DNA of 64,000 nt from Mucilaginibacter auburnensis (GCF_002797815.1 NZ_PGFJ01000001.1:1364001-1428000), one strand, 5' to 3'; positions 8,260 to 16,440 are shown, counted from the stretch's first letter. The notes: a model not told the origin generated them from the letters alone. Made by a program: numbers and translations.

Positions 8260-8984
8260 TGAAAAAAGCATTAATTACAGGGGCCAATAAAAGCATTGGC
8301 TTTGAAACGGCAAGGCAGTTGCTGCAAAAAGAATACTATGTTTATCTGGGCGCCAGAGATATAACTAAGGGTAACGAGGCGGTGGCCCAGCTGAAAAGCG
8401 AAGGATTTGATAACGTTGAACTATTGCAGATAGATGTAAGCGACCCATCATCCGTTGCAGAGGCGGGTAAAAAAATAACAGAGCTTGACGTTTTGATCAA
8501 CAATGCCGGCATATTAGGCGGCTGGGAGCAGTCTGCGCAAACCGCAAGTCTTGATGTTATAAAAGAGGTTTTCAATACTAACTTTTTCGGGGCCATCAAC
8601 GTAGCGCAGACTTTTTTAGATGCACTGAAAAAATCGGATGAGCCGCGTATTGTTAACGTAACATCAGGCCTTGGTTCTTTAACACTGCACTCAGACCCCA
8701 ACTGGAAGTATTACCAGGTAAAGAACGCCGCATATGGTCCGTCCAAATCAGCTTTAAATGCTTACACCATTGTATTAGCTTATGAGTTGAAGGACACTAA
8801 TTTTAAAATAAACGCGGTTGATCCCGGTTATACGCAAACAGATTTTAATCATCATAATGGTCCCGGTAAAGTAGAAGATGCCGCTGCAATTGTAGTTAAG
8901 TATGCAACCATTGGTAATGACGGCCCTACCGGTAAATTTTTTAGTAAGGATATGGACGGAGACAGCGAAGAAAGCCCGTGGTAG
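8259..8984 (+). CDS. Short-chain dehydrogenase/reductase (classical SDR)
   Basis: A 241-aa NAD(P)-dependent oxidoreductase with a Rossmann fold. The cofactor motif TGANKSIG (residues 7-14) is a variant of TGxxxGIG. NNAG follows, and the catalytic tetrad includes Ser in NVTSGLGS and YxxxK in YGPSKSAL. ATG at 8259 (MKKALITGANKS) is chosen because it places the Rossmann motif at the normal distance and follows a good promoter; an upstream TTG at 8232 falls inside that promoter. The substrate is not predictable, and the sequence resembles carbonyl-reductase-like SDRs. Pairing with an AraC regulator suggests inducible detoxification or sugar/aldehyde reduction (inference). Confidence 0.92.
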   Translation: MKKALITGANKSIGFETARQLLQKEYYVYLGARDITKGNEAVAQLKSEGFDNVELLQIDVSDPSSVAEAGKKITELDVLINNAGILGGWEQSAQTASLDVIKEVFNTNFFGAINVAQTFLDALKKSDEPRIVNVTSGLGSLTLHSDPNWKYYQVKNAAYGPSKSALNAYTIVLAYELKDTNFKINAVDPGYTQTDFNHHNGPGKVEDAAAIVVKYATIGNDGPTGKFFSKDMDGDSEESPW

Positions 8985-8991
8985 GAGCTAG

Positions 8992-9079
8992 TTGATTGGA
9001 GATTAGTGATTAGTTGACTGGTATTGTGACTAGTTTTCTTTAAACCAAAACTAATCACTAATCTCCAATCACTAATCTC
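8992..9079. repeat. Heptad-period inverted repeat between SDR and HAD genes
   Basis: The left arm reads GATTGGA-GATTAGT-GATTAGT from 8994. The right arm from 9049 is its reverse complement (AACTAATCACTAATCTCC and onward), separated by about 35 bases. It is probably folded in RNA and may terminate the SDR transcript. It is the counterpart of the 7114 palindrome on the other side of the AraC-SDR pair. Confidence 0.75.
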
Positions 9080-9091
9080 TATTTTTACGCC

Positions 9092-9775
9092 ATGAATATC
9101 AAAGTAATAGCTTTTGATGCTGATGATACCTTGTGGGTAAACGAACCTTATTTCCGTGCATCTGAAGAAAAGTTTTGCGCGTTGATGGCGGAGTATGCAT
9201 CTGAGCGCGACCTGGAGCGGGAGTTGCTTAAAGTTGAAATAGCCAATTTAGGTTTATATGGTTACGGTATAAAAGGCTTCATCCTTTCCATGATGGAGGC
9301 AGCGCTGCACATAAGCGGCGGAACTATTAACGCGGCTTGTGTGCAGGAAATACTAAGCCTAGGCAGGCAAATGCTTAACCAACCTATTGAGCTTTTAGAT
9401 GGTGTTAAAGATGTACTGGAAGCGCTTAAGCCCAAATACCGTTTAGTGGTTGCAACTAAAGGCGACTTGCTCGATCAGGAGCGTAAACTCAAAAAATCGG
9501 GCTTGACGGACTATTTTCACCATGTGGAAGTAATGTCTGAAAAAGATGAACCTAACTACCTCAAGTTATTAAAACATTTGGATATACAACCCGAAGAGTT
9601 TTTGATGATAGGTAACTCATTAAAAAGCGATGTATTACCGGTACTGAACATCGGCAGCCATGCCATACATGTACCCTTCCATATTACCTGGGCACATGAG
9701 CAGATAGAACACAGCGTAGATAACGAGCGTTTTAGAAATATAGAGGGGATAAGGGAGGTGCTGAGCATGTTATAG
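9092..9775 (+). CDS. HAD-superfamily hydrolase
   Basis: A 227-aa phosphatase-like protein of the haloacid dehalogenase superfamily. Motif I is DADDTLW with the two catalytic aspartates D9 and D11. Motif II Thr lies in VVATKGD. The motif III Lys is probably in the segment around KKSGLTDYFHHVEV. Motif IV is GNSLKSDV, where the usual GDxxxD is replaced by GNSLKSD. The cap inserted after motif I is helical (C1 type), typical of phosphoglycolate/pyrophosphatase-like members. The first 13 codons are duplicated at 7229. Substrate unknown. Confidence 0.88.
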   Translation: MNIKVIAFDADDTLWVNEPYFRASEEKFCALMAEYASERDLERELLKVEIANLGLYGYGIKGFILSMMEAALHISGGTINAACVQEILSLGRQMLNQPIELLDGVKDVLEALKPKYRLVVATKGDLLDQERKLKKSGLTDYFHHVEVMSEKDEPNYLKLLKHLDIQPEEFLMIGNSLKSDVLPVLNIGSHAIHVPFHITWAHEQIEHSVDNERFRNIEGIREVLSML

Positions 9776-10009
9776 AACAACACCTCTCAGTCTTGTAATT
9801 AATTAATGAGCTTAGTGTATTGAAAGCTGTCCCGTTTGGTGGACCAAAAATTCAATTAATTTAGCGATTAGCCTAATAAGGTGATTTTGGGACAAAATAA
9901 TTAAATTTAACCTATTGTAGGTCAATGAATTATAAATAAAATAATCACTCAAATTTTATCAAACGCTAATGCGACTGGGACAGCTTAGTGTTGAAGTTGT
10001 AGCGATGTA
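9776..10009. other. Intergenic region holding a MITE-like element
   Basis: This 234-bp AT-rich gap lies between the HAD gene and the convergent acyl-CoA ligase. No open reading frame or promoter is evident. Its main content is the 163-bp terminal-inverted-repeat element described separately at 9824-9986. Confidence 0.5.
9824..9986. mobile_element. Putative MITE-like element, 163 bp
   Basis: Perfect 10-bp terminal inverted repeats AAGCTGTCCC (9824-9833) and GGGACAGCTT (9977-9986) enclose AT-rich, non-coding DNA. The flanks AGTGTATTGA (left) and AGTGTTGA (right) look like an imperfect target duplication. A second GGGACA lies inside, near 9890. No transposase is encoded. It could be a MITE or an old insertion sequence remnant. 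Confidence 0.45.
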
Positions 10010-11920
10010 TTAATCTCCCTCCACTCCCTCGCTATACAACTCCTCAATCGCCTCAGCATATTTCTTCTCAATAACCTTGCGCTTAGGCTTCATAGTCGGG
10101 GTGATCTCGCCCTCCTCCATACTGAACGGCTTGCGTTTAACCTTGAAGTTTTTGATACGCTCAAATTTGGCCAACTCATTTGACAGACTACGGATGTCTT
10201 TGCCTATCCAGTCTTTTATCTCTTTGTCTTCAATGAACAGGTCAGGTTGCTCAAAATAAGCTTCGTTCAGGTTGAAGGTTTCCTGCAAAGTTTCTTTTGC
10301 CGGGATGATGATGGCTGTTATATGCTCGCGTTTATCGCCTATTAAAAATACCCCTTCAATTTTAGCGCTTTTGAGGTAGGCGTTTTCTACAGGAGTAGGG
10401 TAGATGTTTTTGCCATAAGCATTAACAAGCATATTTTTAAGTCGATCGGTTATTTGCAGGTTGCCTTTAAAAAAGCGGCCAATATCTCCCGTGTGGAACC
10501 AGCCGTGCTGGTCAATGGCGTTTGCGGTTTCTTCAGGCTTGTTAAGGTAACCCTTCATAACGCAATGCCCGCGAACAATGATCTCGCCCTCTTCCGACTC
10601 AAAATCTTCCTTAAAAGTATCGTGCGTTTGTACGGTATAAATGTGTTTGGTATCTACGTTTTGTATCCCCACCTCAATACCCGGAATAATGCGACCAACG
10701 GTACCATAAACCTGGCGGTGATACTCGGTAACCGCCATAACCGGCGATGTTTCGGTAAGCCCGAAACCCTCCAGTATTTTTATACCCAGATCGCCAAAGA
10801 ACTCGCCGATATTTTTAGGCAATGCGCCTCCGCCAGATATCATGAACTTTAAGCGACCGCCGGTTTTCTCTTTTATTTTACTGAACACCAGTTTTTCAGC
10901 CAGCGCATATTGCGCGCTCAATATCATGCCCGGCGATTTACCGGCTTCTTTACTCACTCTGTATTCGCGGCCGATTTTTAGTGCCCACAAAAATATCTTA
11001 GCCTTCATGCCGCCGGCTTCGGTGCCGCTTTTCATGGCTTTGTCGTGTATGCGCTCCAACAGGCGGGGCACACAGTTCATTATGGTGGGTTTAACTTCGC
11101 CCATATTGCGGGCCAGCAGGTCCAGGCTCTGTGCAAAAGCTATTTTACAACCTGCGTAAAGGCAAATGTGATAAGTCGCCGTGCGCTCAAATACATGCGA
11201 CAAAGGAAGGAAAGACAAGAACAGATCTGTTTTCTCAACCACAGGTATCTGAATTAAGCTTGTACGCACATTCTCTACCAAATTATAATGCGTTAGCATT
11301 ACGCCTTTAGGCGTGCCGGTGGTGCCTGATGTATAAATTAAACAGGAAAGATCTGATGGCAAAATGGCTTCGCGCGCGCTGTTGATGGTTGGGCGGTATT
11401 CGTTGATGATTTTGCGACCTTCTTCAATTACGGCGTTCAAGCCGGTAACTCCCGCCTTAAGCGTAAATTTATCTTTACGGTTTTCGGCCCGGTCGCATGC
11501 TATAATGCGGATCAACTCCGGGCAGTTGTCAGCAATATTTATTACTTTCCTAAATAAAAAAGGCGTGCCTACCAATATGGTTTTAGCACCGGAGTCATTG
11601 AGGATATATTCTACTTCTGCTTCAGACAGCGTTGGATAGATAGAAGTATTTACCGCGCCTATTTGCTGCAGGGCCTGATCGTAGTAAATATAATCAGGGC
11701 CATTCTCCATAATGAGCGCCAGTCTGTCGCCCTTCTTTATACCGATGCTTAAAAACCAGGCCGATATAGCATCGATCTTCTCTAACGCCTCCCCGTAGGT
11801 AATATCTACCCACTCATTGCCAACTTTGTGCGACAAGAACGGATGTGTATCCGGATGAATATTTTTTACCAGATATCGGATAAGGCTGGGTATGGTAGGG
11901 CGCTCGTTAAGGGTGCTCAT
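10010..11920 (-). CDS. Long-chain fatty-acid--CoA ligase (AMP-forming)
   Basis: A 636-aa ANL-superfamily enzyme that activates fatty acids to acyl-CoA through an acyl-adenylate. The ATP/AMP signature is YTSGTTGTPKGVMLTHYNLV (P-loop-like A3 motif). Next come LPLSHVFERTATY, the adenine-binding GFGLTETSP and the A7/A8 region HGWFHTGDIG ... DRLKNMLVNAYGKNIYPTPVE. Length and motifs fit the eukaryotic-like FAA1/AAE15 group common in Bacteroidota. It is probably membrane-associated and monocistronic. The chain-length preference cannot be read from sequence. Confidence 0.95.
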   Translation of the reverse strand: MSTLNERPTIPSLIRYLVKNIHPDTHPFLSHKVGNEWVDITYGEALEKIDAISAWFLSIGIKKGDRLALIMENGPDYIYYDQALQQIGAVNTSIYPTLSEAEVEYILNDSGAKTILVGTPFLFRKVINIADNCPELIRIIACDRAENRKDKFTLKAGVTGLNAVIEEGRKIINEYRPTINSAREAILPSDLSCLIYTSGTTGTPKGVMLTHYNLVENVRTSLIQIPVVEKTDLFLSFLPLSHVFERTATYHICLYAGCKIAFAQSLDLLARNMGEVKPTIMNCVPRLLERIHDKAMKSGTEAGGMKAKIFLWALKIGREYRVSKEAGKSPGMILSAQYALAEKLVFSKIKEKTGGRLKFMISGGGALPKNIGEFFGDLGIKILEGFGLTETSPVMAVTEYHRQVYGTVGRIIPGIEVGIQNVDTKHIYTVQTHDTFKEDFESEEGEIIVRGHCVMKGYLNKPEETANAIDQHGWFHTGDIGRFFKGNLQITDRLKNMLVNAYGKNIYPTPVENAYLKSAKIEGVFLIGDKREHITAIIIPAKETLQETFNLNEAYFEQPDLFIEDKEIKDWIGKDIRSLSNELAKFERIKNFKVKRKPFSMEEGEITPTMKPKRKVIEKKYAEAIEELYSEGVEGD

Positions 11921-12047
11921 TATTGGTTTAATTGGTTATTGGAATAACAAAGCTAAGAAATTGAATTTGCACACACGTAAATTATTGCGTCTCTACACGG
12001 CATTTCTTAACTTTACCTTATAATTAATGTCATCACATACTAAGCAG

Positions 12048-12112
12048 GGAGCAATCGCTCCAACCCTTCAGGGTAATGCCAGCATTGGCAACTCATTTCT
12101 ATTGCCTTTTTT
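12048..12112 (+). ncRNA. Structured leader: three tandem tetraloop hairpins plus terminator-like stem
   Basis: Three back-to-back hairpins lie at 12048-12061 (GGAGC-AATC-GCTCC), 12063-12074 (ACCC-TTCA-GGGT) and 12077-12090 (TGCCA-GCAT-TGGCA). A further stem can form as GGCAA/TTGCC followed by six T (to about 12112). It uses the right arm of the third hairpin, so the two folds are mutually exclusive, as in an attenuator. The region lies about 50 bp upstream of the SnoaL-like gene. Ligand and identity unknown. Confidence 0.4.
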
Positions 12113-12161
12113 AAACAATTAAATTTTTATTAAGCAGATAGTCTGCATCAAATTATATGTG

Positions 12162-12782
12162 ATGGAACCAACATCAGATAAAACAATTATAACCGGTTTT
12201 TACCGTGAAATAGTACGCGAGAGAAGAAGCGAACTCATACCTCAATACGTTCAGGAAAATTATGTTCAACACAGCCCTATGGGTAAAGACGGGAGGCAAG
12301 GGCTTGTTCAAATGGTAGAATTTCTAAAGAAATTACCTCCTGTTCCAGAAAACGAACCTACGCCAATAGTGCATCTCATCGGGCAGGATGATTTGGTGGC
12401 AGCCCATCTGGATATTCATTTTATGGGTAAGCACATAAAGGTAATTGAATTATTCAGGGTAGAAGATGGCAAAGCAGCGGAACACTGGGAGGTAACCGAG
12501 GAGCTAACAGATGCTACTCAGCCTTTCATTAAATTGGCTCTTAACAGCCGAGTAAGCAGCCCGTTAGATTTTCTGGAAGGTGTATATAAGCAACAGGATA
12601 TTGTTATTCACCGAATTATAAAGGAGGGTGAACTCATGGCTATACATGCACAAGCAAAAGATGGTGCTAATTCAATTGCACTGTTTGATATTTATCAGTT
12701 TAAGGCTGATAAGTTGATTGGACATTGGCATGTTAAGCAGCCTGTTCCGGAGATGATGCCGCACAGTAACGGTATGTTCTAA
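12162..12782 (+). CDS. SnoaL-like (NTF2-fold) protein, two half-domains
   Basis: A 206-aa cytoplasmic protein. Residues 1-125 are a SnoaL-like polyketide-cyclase/NTF2 fold: FYREIVRERRSELIPQYVQE, YVQHSPMGKDGRQGL, VEFLKKLPPVP, HIKVIELFRVEDGKAAEHWE. Residues about 140-206 look like a second, shortened NTF2 half: DIVIHRIIKEGELMAIHAQA, FDIYQFKADKLIGHWHVKQP. The usual family role ranges from isomerase to small-molecule binding, so no reaction is assigned. GTG at 12159 directly precedes the ATG used here. It is preceded by the structured leader at 12048 and followed by a strong terminator. Confidence 0.75.
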   Translation: MEPTSDKTIITGFYREIVRERRSELIPQYVQENYVQHSPMGKDGRQGLVQMVEFLKKLPPVPENEPTPIVHLIGQDDLVAAHLDIHFMGKHIKVIELFRVEDGKAAEHWEVTEELTDATQPFIKLALNSRVSSPLDFLEGVYKQQDIVIHRIIKEGELMAIHAQAKDGANSIALFDIYQFKADKLIGHWHVKQPVPEMMPHSNGMF

Positions 12783-12796
12783 ACGCCTGTAAAAAC

Positions 12797-12825
12797 AAAA
12801 GCGCCCCAAATGGGGCGCTTTTTAA
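12797..12825 (+). terminator. Rho-independent terminator after the SnoaL-like gene
   Basis: AAAAGCGCCCCA pairs with TGGGGCGCTTTT around a two-base loop and is followed by more T. It probably works in both directions, also ending the isc operon. Confidence 0.85.
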
Positions 12826-12862
12826 ATATCGGTGTAATCAAAAAAATCAGTGTAATCCCGGA

Positions 12863-13189
12863 TTATACTGAGAAACTTTCGCCGCAACCGCATGTACGGC
12901 TGGCATTTGGGTTATTAAAGGCAAAACCTTTGCCGTTCAGTCCGTCGCTAAAATCAAGTTCAGTTCCGGCCAGGTACAAGAATGATTTCATGTCCAAAGC
13001 CATACGGATGCCACGATCTTCAAAAAACTGGTCGCCTTTTTTTTCTTCGTTATCAAAATCAAGGTTGTACGATAACCCTGAGCATCCTCCACCCTGAACA
13101 GACACCCTCAGAAAATACGAAGCATCAAGCCCCGAATCCTGCATCAGGTGGTCTATTTTTTCCTTTGCTTTATCAGTTATAGTTACCAT
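12863..13189 (-). CDS. iscA: A-type iron-sulfur carrier (IscA/HesB family)
   Basis: A 108-aa scaffold/carrier delivering Fe-S clusters to apoproteins. The three conserved cysteines are present, in GGGCSGLSY and in the C-terminal TCGCGESF motif. ATG at 13189 (MVTITDKAKEKIDHLM) is preferred. The frame stays open further upstream, but that part is made of heptad-repeat DNA. It is third in the iscS-iscU-iscA cluster, separated from iscU by a 125-bp palindromic repeat. IscA versus ErpA/SufA cannot be decided from sequence alone. Confidence 0.92.
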   Translation of the reverse strand: MVTITDKAKEKIDHLMQDSGLDASYFLRVSVQGGGCSGLSYNLDFDNEEKKGDQFFEDRGIRMALDMKSFLYLAGTELDFSDGLNGKGFAFNNPNASRTCGCGESFSV

Positions 13190-13190
13190 G

Positions 13191-13314
13191 TTTGAGATTT
13201 GAGATTTGAGATTTAAGATTTGAGACAAATAGTCTCAAGGCCCAATCAAATCAGGTATTAAAAAAATAATCAGATACAAGTCTCACGTCTTATATCTAAT
13301 ATCTCACATCTAAG
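13191..13314. repeat. Heptad-period inverted repeat between iscA and iscU
   Basis: The left arm is a clear 7-bp array: GAGATTT x3, then AAGATTT, GAGAC (13193-13226). The right arm (13281-13315) is degenerate CTCAnnT/ATCTCAnnTCT units in the opposite sense. The element lies inside the isc operon, so a transcript would carry a long hairpin between the two cistrons. Confidence 0.75.
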
Positions 13315-13728
13315 TTAGTGGTGTGATTTTTCAAGCTCTAAAGCTTCCATACCGTTTTTAACGCGGTAATCGTTAATGGCAGCTTTAATAGCATCTTCTG
13401 CTAATACCGAGCAGTGAATTTTTACCGGTGGAAGAGCCAACTCTTCAACAATGTCCATGTTGTCAATTTTCATAGCATCGTCAATGGTTTTGCCTTTTAA
13501 CCACTCAGTAGCTAATGATGATGACGCGATAGCCGAACCGCAGCCAAATGTTTTAAACTTAGCGTCGGTTATAACGTTGTCTTCGCCAACTTCAATTTGC
13601 AGGCGCATTACGTCGCCGCACTCAGGTGCACCAACAAGACCGGTACCTACTTTATGACTTGCTTTGTCTAAAGTACCAACGTTACGTGGGTTGGTGTAAT
13701 GATCAATAACTTTATCTGAATATGCCAT
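13315..13728 (-). CDS. iscU: Iron-sulfur cluster scaffold protein IscU
   Basis: A 137-aa NifU N-terminal-type scaffold on which [2Fe-2S] and [4Fe-4S] clusters are assembled from IscS-derived sulfur. All cluster ligands are present: C37 with D39 (APECGD), C63 (TFGCGSAIASS) and C106 (LPPVKIHCS). The LPPVK loop is the recognition site for the Hsc70-type chaperone HscA. The start MAYSDKVIDHY is canonical. It lies between iscS and iscA; both flanking gaps are palindromic heptad repeats. Confidence 0.97.
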   Translation of the reverse strand: MAYSDKVIDHYTNPRNVGTLDKASHKVGTGLVGAPECGDVMRLQIEVGEDNVITDAKFKTFGCGSAIASSSLATEWLKGKTIDDAMKIDNMDIVEELALPPVKIHCSVLAEDAIKAAINDYRVKNGMEALELEKSHH

Positions 13729-13733
13729 TTTAT

Positions 13734-13868
13734 TTTAGATATGAGATTTGAGACGTGAGATATGAGATATTCTCAACTCCCTTCCCAAATCGGGTGATTT
13801 ATTTGTATTTATTTTATGAGCAGCAAAATAAGAGTCTCAATTCTCATATCTCACGTCTCACTTCTAAT
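13734..13868. repeat. Heptad-period inverted repeat between iscU and iscS
   Basis: The left arm reads TAGATAT-GAGATTT-GAGACGT-GAGATAT-GAGATAT (from 13735). The right arm, ending next to the iscS stop codon, is the complementary TCTCATATCTCACGTCTCAC series. About 60 bp of unrelated AT-rich sequence lies between. Same class as the iscA-iscU spacer. Confidence 0.75.
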
Positions 13869-13869
13869 C

Positions 13870-15081
13870 TTAGTGTTCTGCCCACTCAATTGAGTCAAGG
13901 TCAATTCCCTCTTTAAACATTTCCCAAAGTGGTGAAAGATCGCGCAGGTGGGTAACCGCTTTTTTGGTTACTTCAATAGCGTAATCAACTTCTTCTTCGG
14001 TGGTGAATCTGCCTAAACCAAAGCGTATAGAAGAGTGTGCCAGATCATCCGACAAGCCTAAGCTTTTCAATACGTATGATGGCTCTAATGATGCTGATGT
14101 ACAAGCCGAGCCAGATGATACTGCCAGGTCTTTCATTGCCATCATCAAACCTTCTCCCTCAACATATTTAAAGCTGATGTTAGCCACATGTGGCAAACGG
14201 TGTTCAATATTACCGTTAACATAGCTTTCTTCTAATTCTGTTAAAGCTGATTGCAGTTTATCGCGCAAGGCTGATAAACGTGCCGCTTCGCTTTCCATTT
14301 CCTGCATGCAAAGCTCACAAGCCTTACCTAAACCAACAATGCCCGGAACGTTCAACGTACCTGAACGCATACCACGTTCATGGCCGCCACCGTCCATTTG
14401 AGCGGTAACTTTAACACGTGGTCCTTTACGGCGAACGTATAACGCGCCAACGCCTTTAGGGCCGTACATTTTATGTGCAGACAATGCCAAAAGGTCAATG
14501 CCGTCTCTGTTTACATCAACTGAAATTTTACCTACAGCCTGTACAGCATCGGTCATGAACAAAGCGCCATGTTTGTGCGCGATGTCTGATATTTGTTTGA
14601 TAGGCTGAATAACACCGATCTCGTTGTTGCCATACATTACTGATACCAAAATGGTTTCAGGAGTGATAGCAGCTTCCAGTTGCTCAAGGTCAACCAGACC
14701 GTCTTCTTTAACTGGCAGATAAGTAACTTTGCCGCCTAATTTTTCAACGTGTTTGCAAGCGTCTAAAACCGCTTTATGCTCGGTAACCGTGGTTATTATG
14801 TGGTTACCTTTTTCTTTATACATCTCGAAAACGCCTTTAATAGCCAGGTTGTCTGACTCGGTAGCGCCCGAAGTGAAAATGATCTCTTTCTCGCTTGCAC
14901 CTATTAATTTGGCTACCTGCTCGCGGGCGTAATCAACAGCCTCCTCGGCAACCCATCCAAAATGGTGGTTACGGCTTGCTGCGTTACCAAATTTATTGGT
15001 AAAGTAAGGCAGCATAGCTTCAAGCACCCTTGGGTCCATTGGGGTTGTAGCGTTATTATCAAGGTATATTGGCAATTCCAT
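13870..15081 (-). CDS. iscS: Cysteine desulfurase IscS
   Basis: A 403-aa PLP-dependent class V aminotransferase-fold enzyme. It converts cysteine to alanine and passes the persulfide sulfur to IscU. The PLP lysine is K204 ([11 protein letters not shown]). The PLP-phosphate region TSGATESDN and the persulfide cysteine C327 in [14 protein letters not shown] are intact. Length and C-terminus ([20 protein letters not shown]) match IscS rather than SufS. It is first in iscS-iscU-iscA. A -7 box (TATCTTTG) lies about 30 bp upstream. No IscR-like regulator is adjacent. Confidence 0.97.
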   Translation of the reverse strand: MELPIYLDNNATTPMDPRVLEAMLPYFTNKFGNAASRNHHFGWVAEEAVDYAREQVAKLIGASEKEIIFTSGATESDNLAIKGVFEMYKEKGNHIITTVTEHKAVLDACKHVEKLGGKVTYLPVKEDGLVDLEQLEAAITPETILVSVMYGNNEIGVIQPIKQISDIAHKHGALFMTDAVQAVGKISVDVNRDGIDLLALSAHKMYGPKGVGALYVRRKGPRVKVTAQMDGGGHERGMRSGTLNVPGIVGLGKACELCMQEMESEAARLSALRDKLQSALTELEESYVNGNIEHRLPHVANISFKYVEGEGLMMAMKDLAVSSGSACTSASLEPSYVLKSLGLSDDLAHSSIRFGLGRFTTEEEVDYAIEVTKKAVTHLRDLSPLWEMFKEGIDLDSIEWAEH

Positions 15082-15107
15082 ATGTTATGCTTAATGTAAT
15101 TATAACA

Positions 15108-15115
15108 CAAAGATA
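15108..15115 (-). promoter_or_regulatory. -7 promoter box of iscS
   Basis: On the minus strand this reads TATCTTTG, a match to TAnnTTTG, 27 bp before the iscS ATG. It leaves a short leader with no evident IscR-like palindrome. Confidence 0.45.
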
Positions 15116-15180
15116 AGTAAACTTTTATTTAAAATCATTCTATGGAATTGTACGGAACTAATAATTTACAATATTTGGAC

Positions 15181-15582
15181 ATGAACAAAATTGAGCACAT
15201 AGGCATAGCGGTTAAAGATATGGCCTCATCCATAATGCTGTACGAAAAGCTCCTCGGTACAAGCGTTTACAAAATAGAAACTGTAGAGCGTGAACAGGTA
15301 AATACCGCCTTTTTGCAAACAGGGCCTAATAAAATTGAACTGTTGGAGGCCTTGTCAGATGATAGCGCGATTGCTCATTTTTTAAATAAAAAAGGCGAGG
15401 GTATACATCACATTGCTTTTGAGGTTGATAATATTGTGGCTGAGATGCAACGACTTAAAAATGAAGGCTTTGTTTTGTTAAGCGATGAGCCAAAACCGGG
15501 TGCTGATAATAAGCTGGTTTGCTTTGTGCATCCAAAGAGTGCGGGTGGGGTGCTGGTGGAGTTGGTGCAGGAAAACAGTTAG
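15181..15582 (+). CDS. mce: Methylmalonyl-CoA epimerase
   Basis: A 133-aa vicinal oxygen chelate enzyme interconverting (2R)- and (2S)-methylmalonyl-CoA in the propionate/succinate pathway. Recognisable segments are KIEHIGIAVKDM (metal His), NKIELLEAL, GEGIHHIAFEVDNI and KLVCFVHPKSAGGVLVELVQ (C-terminal metal Glu). ATG at 15181 gives the family N-terminus; an in-frame ATG at 15142 lies too far upstream. It is divergent from iscS and stands alone here; the mutase genes are not in the window. Confidence 0.94.
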   Translation: MNKIEHIGIAVKDMASSIMLYEKLLGTSVYKIETVEREQVNTAFLQTGPNKIELLEALSDDSAIAHFLNKKGEGIHHIAFEVDNIVAEMQRLKNEGFVLLSDEPKPGADNKLVCFVHPKSAGGVLVELVQENS

Positions 15583-15745
15583 CAGTGGCAGTTTGCAGTT
15601 TTTTGTATGTGTCTGTGGTTTATTATTAGTAAATTGTTAAGTGAGCTTTGATATTCGATTTATTAACAGCCTAAAAGAACACTATTTTTAAGTTCAGCTA
15701 TAAATGGTAGCTTTGTTTATTAATTACTACCAAAGGGCGCTTATT

Positions 15746-15967
15746 ATGAGAATGGTTATTGAAATAGAGAGTAAAAGCGAGTTGGAAAAACTGTCTGCCT
15801 TGTTTAAAACATTTAACACGGTTAAGGTTATATCGGCGGATGAACCTAAAATTCCAATAGTTAGAGGCAATAAAAAGCTTGACCCCACGGCTCTATTTAA
15901 CATTTGGGAAAAAAATCCGAGATCATTGGAGGATATCCGCGAGTACGCCTGGAAAAGAAATCAATAA
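15746..15967 (+). CDS. Putative type II antitoxin partnered with the PIN toxin
   Basis: A 73-aa protein starting at ATG 15746 (MRMVIEIESKSELEKLSALF); the frame is open from 15704. The N-terminal half could form a beta-strand plus helix dimerisation unit. The C-terminal half (KKLDPTALFNIWEKNPRSLE, then DIREYAWKRNQ) is basic/aromatic and may be the toxin-wrapping tail. It lies 6 bp upstream of a PIN-domain gene, the standard vapBC arrangement. Its role is inferred from position, since the sequence itself is not a clear AbrB or RHH domain. Confidence 0.7.
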   Translation: MRMVIEIESKSELEKLSALFKTFNTVKVISADEPKIPIVRGNKKLDPTALFNIWEKNPRSLEDIREYAWKRNQ

Positions 15968-15973
15968 CAGGTA

Positions 15974-16345
15974 ATGGTTTTATGTGATACCAATATTCTT
16001 ATACATGCGTTTAACGGTAGGCAGAATACTATTGACAAACTGCATGAGATCGGCTTACACCAGGTGACCCTTTCGGTAATAACGGTGATGGAACTTTATC
16101 AGGGCATGAGCAATAAGGCTGAGCTTGCCCAAATGAAACGAAAAATAAAGTATTACGATGTAATTGAAATAGACACCGAAATCTCTAAACTGGCAACTAC
16201 ATTGATAGAAAACTTTAAGTTAAGCCACGGCTTACAAATACCTGATGCTATTATTGCCGCTACAGCAGTTATTTATCAAATCCCCCTTTTTACGTATAAC
16301 ATTAAAGATTTTAACTTTATACCTGATATAAGGTTAGTTCAATAG
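15974..16345 (+). CDS. vapC: PIN-domain ribonuclease toxin (VapC-like)
   Basis: A 123-aa PIN nuclease. The acidic Mg2+ ligands are visible: D5 in VLCDTNILIHAF, the Glu of VMELYQGM (about residue 40), the Asp of QIPDAIIAATA (about 91) and a further Asp in the C-terminal YNIKDFNFI (about 110). VapC toxins cleave tRNA or rRNA and are held inactive by the upstream antitoxin. Start and stop are clean and the two genes form a compact pair. Whether it is an active addiction module is unknown. Confidence 0.88.
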   Translation: MVLCDTNILIHAFNGRQNTIDKLHEIGLHQVTLSVITVMELYQGMSNKAELAQMKRKIKYYDVIEIDTEISKLATTLIENFKLSHGLQIPDAIIAATAVIYQIPLFTYNIKDFNFIPDIRLVQ

Positions 16346-16407
16346 CATTATGCTCAACCATTCTTCCAAAAAAATAAAAATCAATTTTACAATCTCAAAA
16401 AAATTAC

Positions 16408-16415
16408 TACATTTG
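16408..16415 (+). promoter_or_regulatory. -7 promoter box of rpmE
   Basis: TACATTTG matches TAnnTTTG exactly, 25 bp before the L31 ATG. T-rich sequence near 16385 is a possible -33 region. This is a typical strong ribosomal promoter of the phylum. Confidence 0.55.
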
Positions 16416-16440
16416 CACCTCTTTTATAAGAAGTAAAGCA

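Noticed and set aside
12048..12112. Possible TPP riboswitch (GGGTAATGCCAGC resembles its 3' half)
   Set aside because: The CUGAGA core and the paired 5' half are missing, and the downstream gene is unrelated to thiamine.
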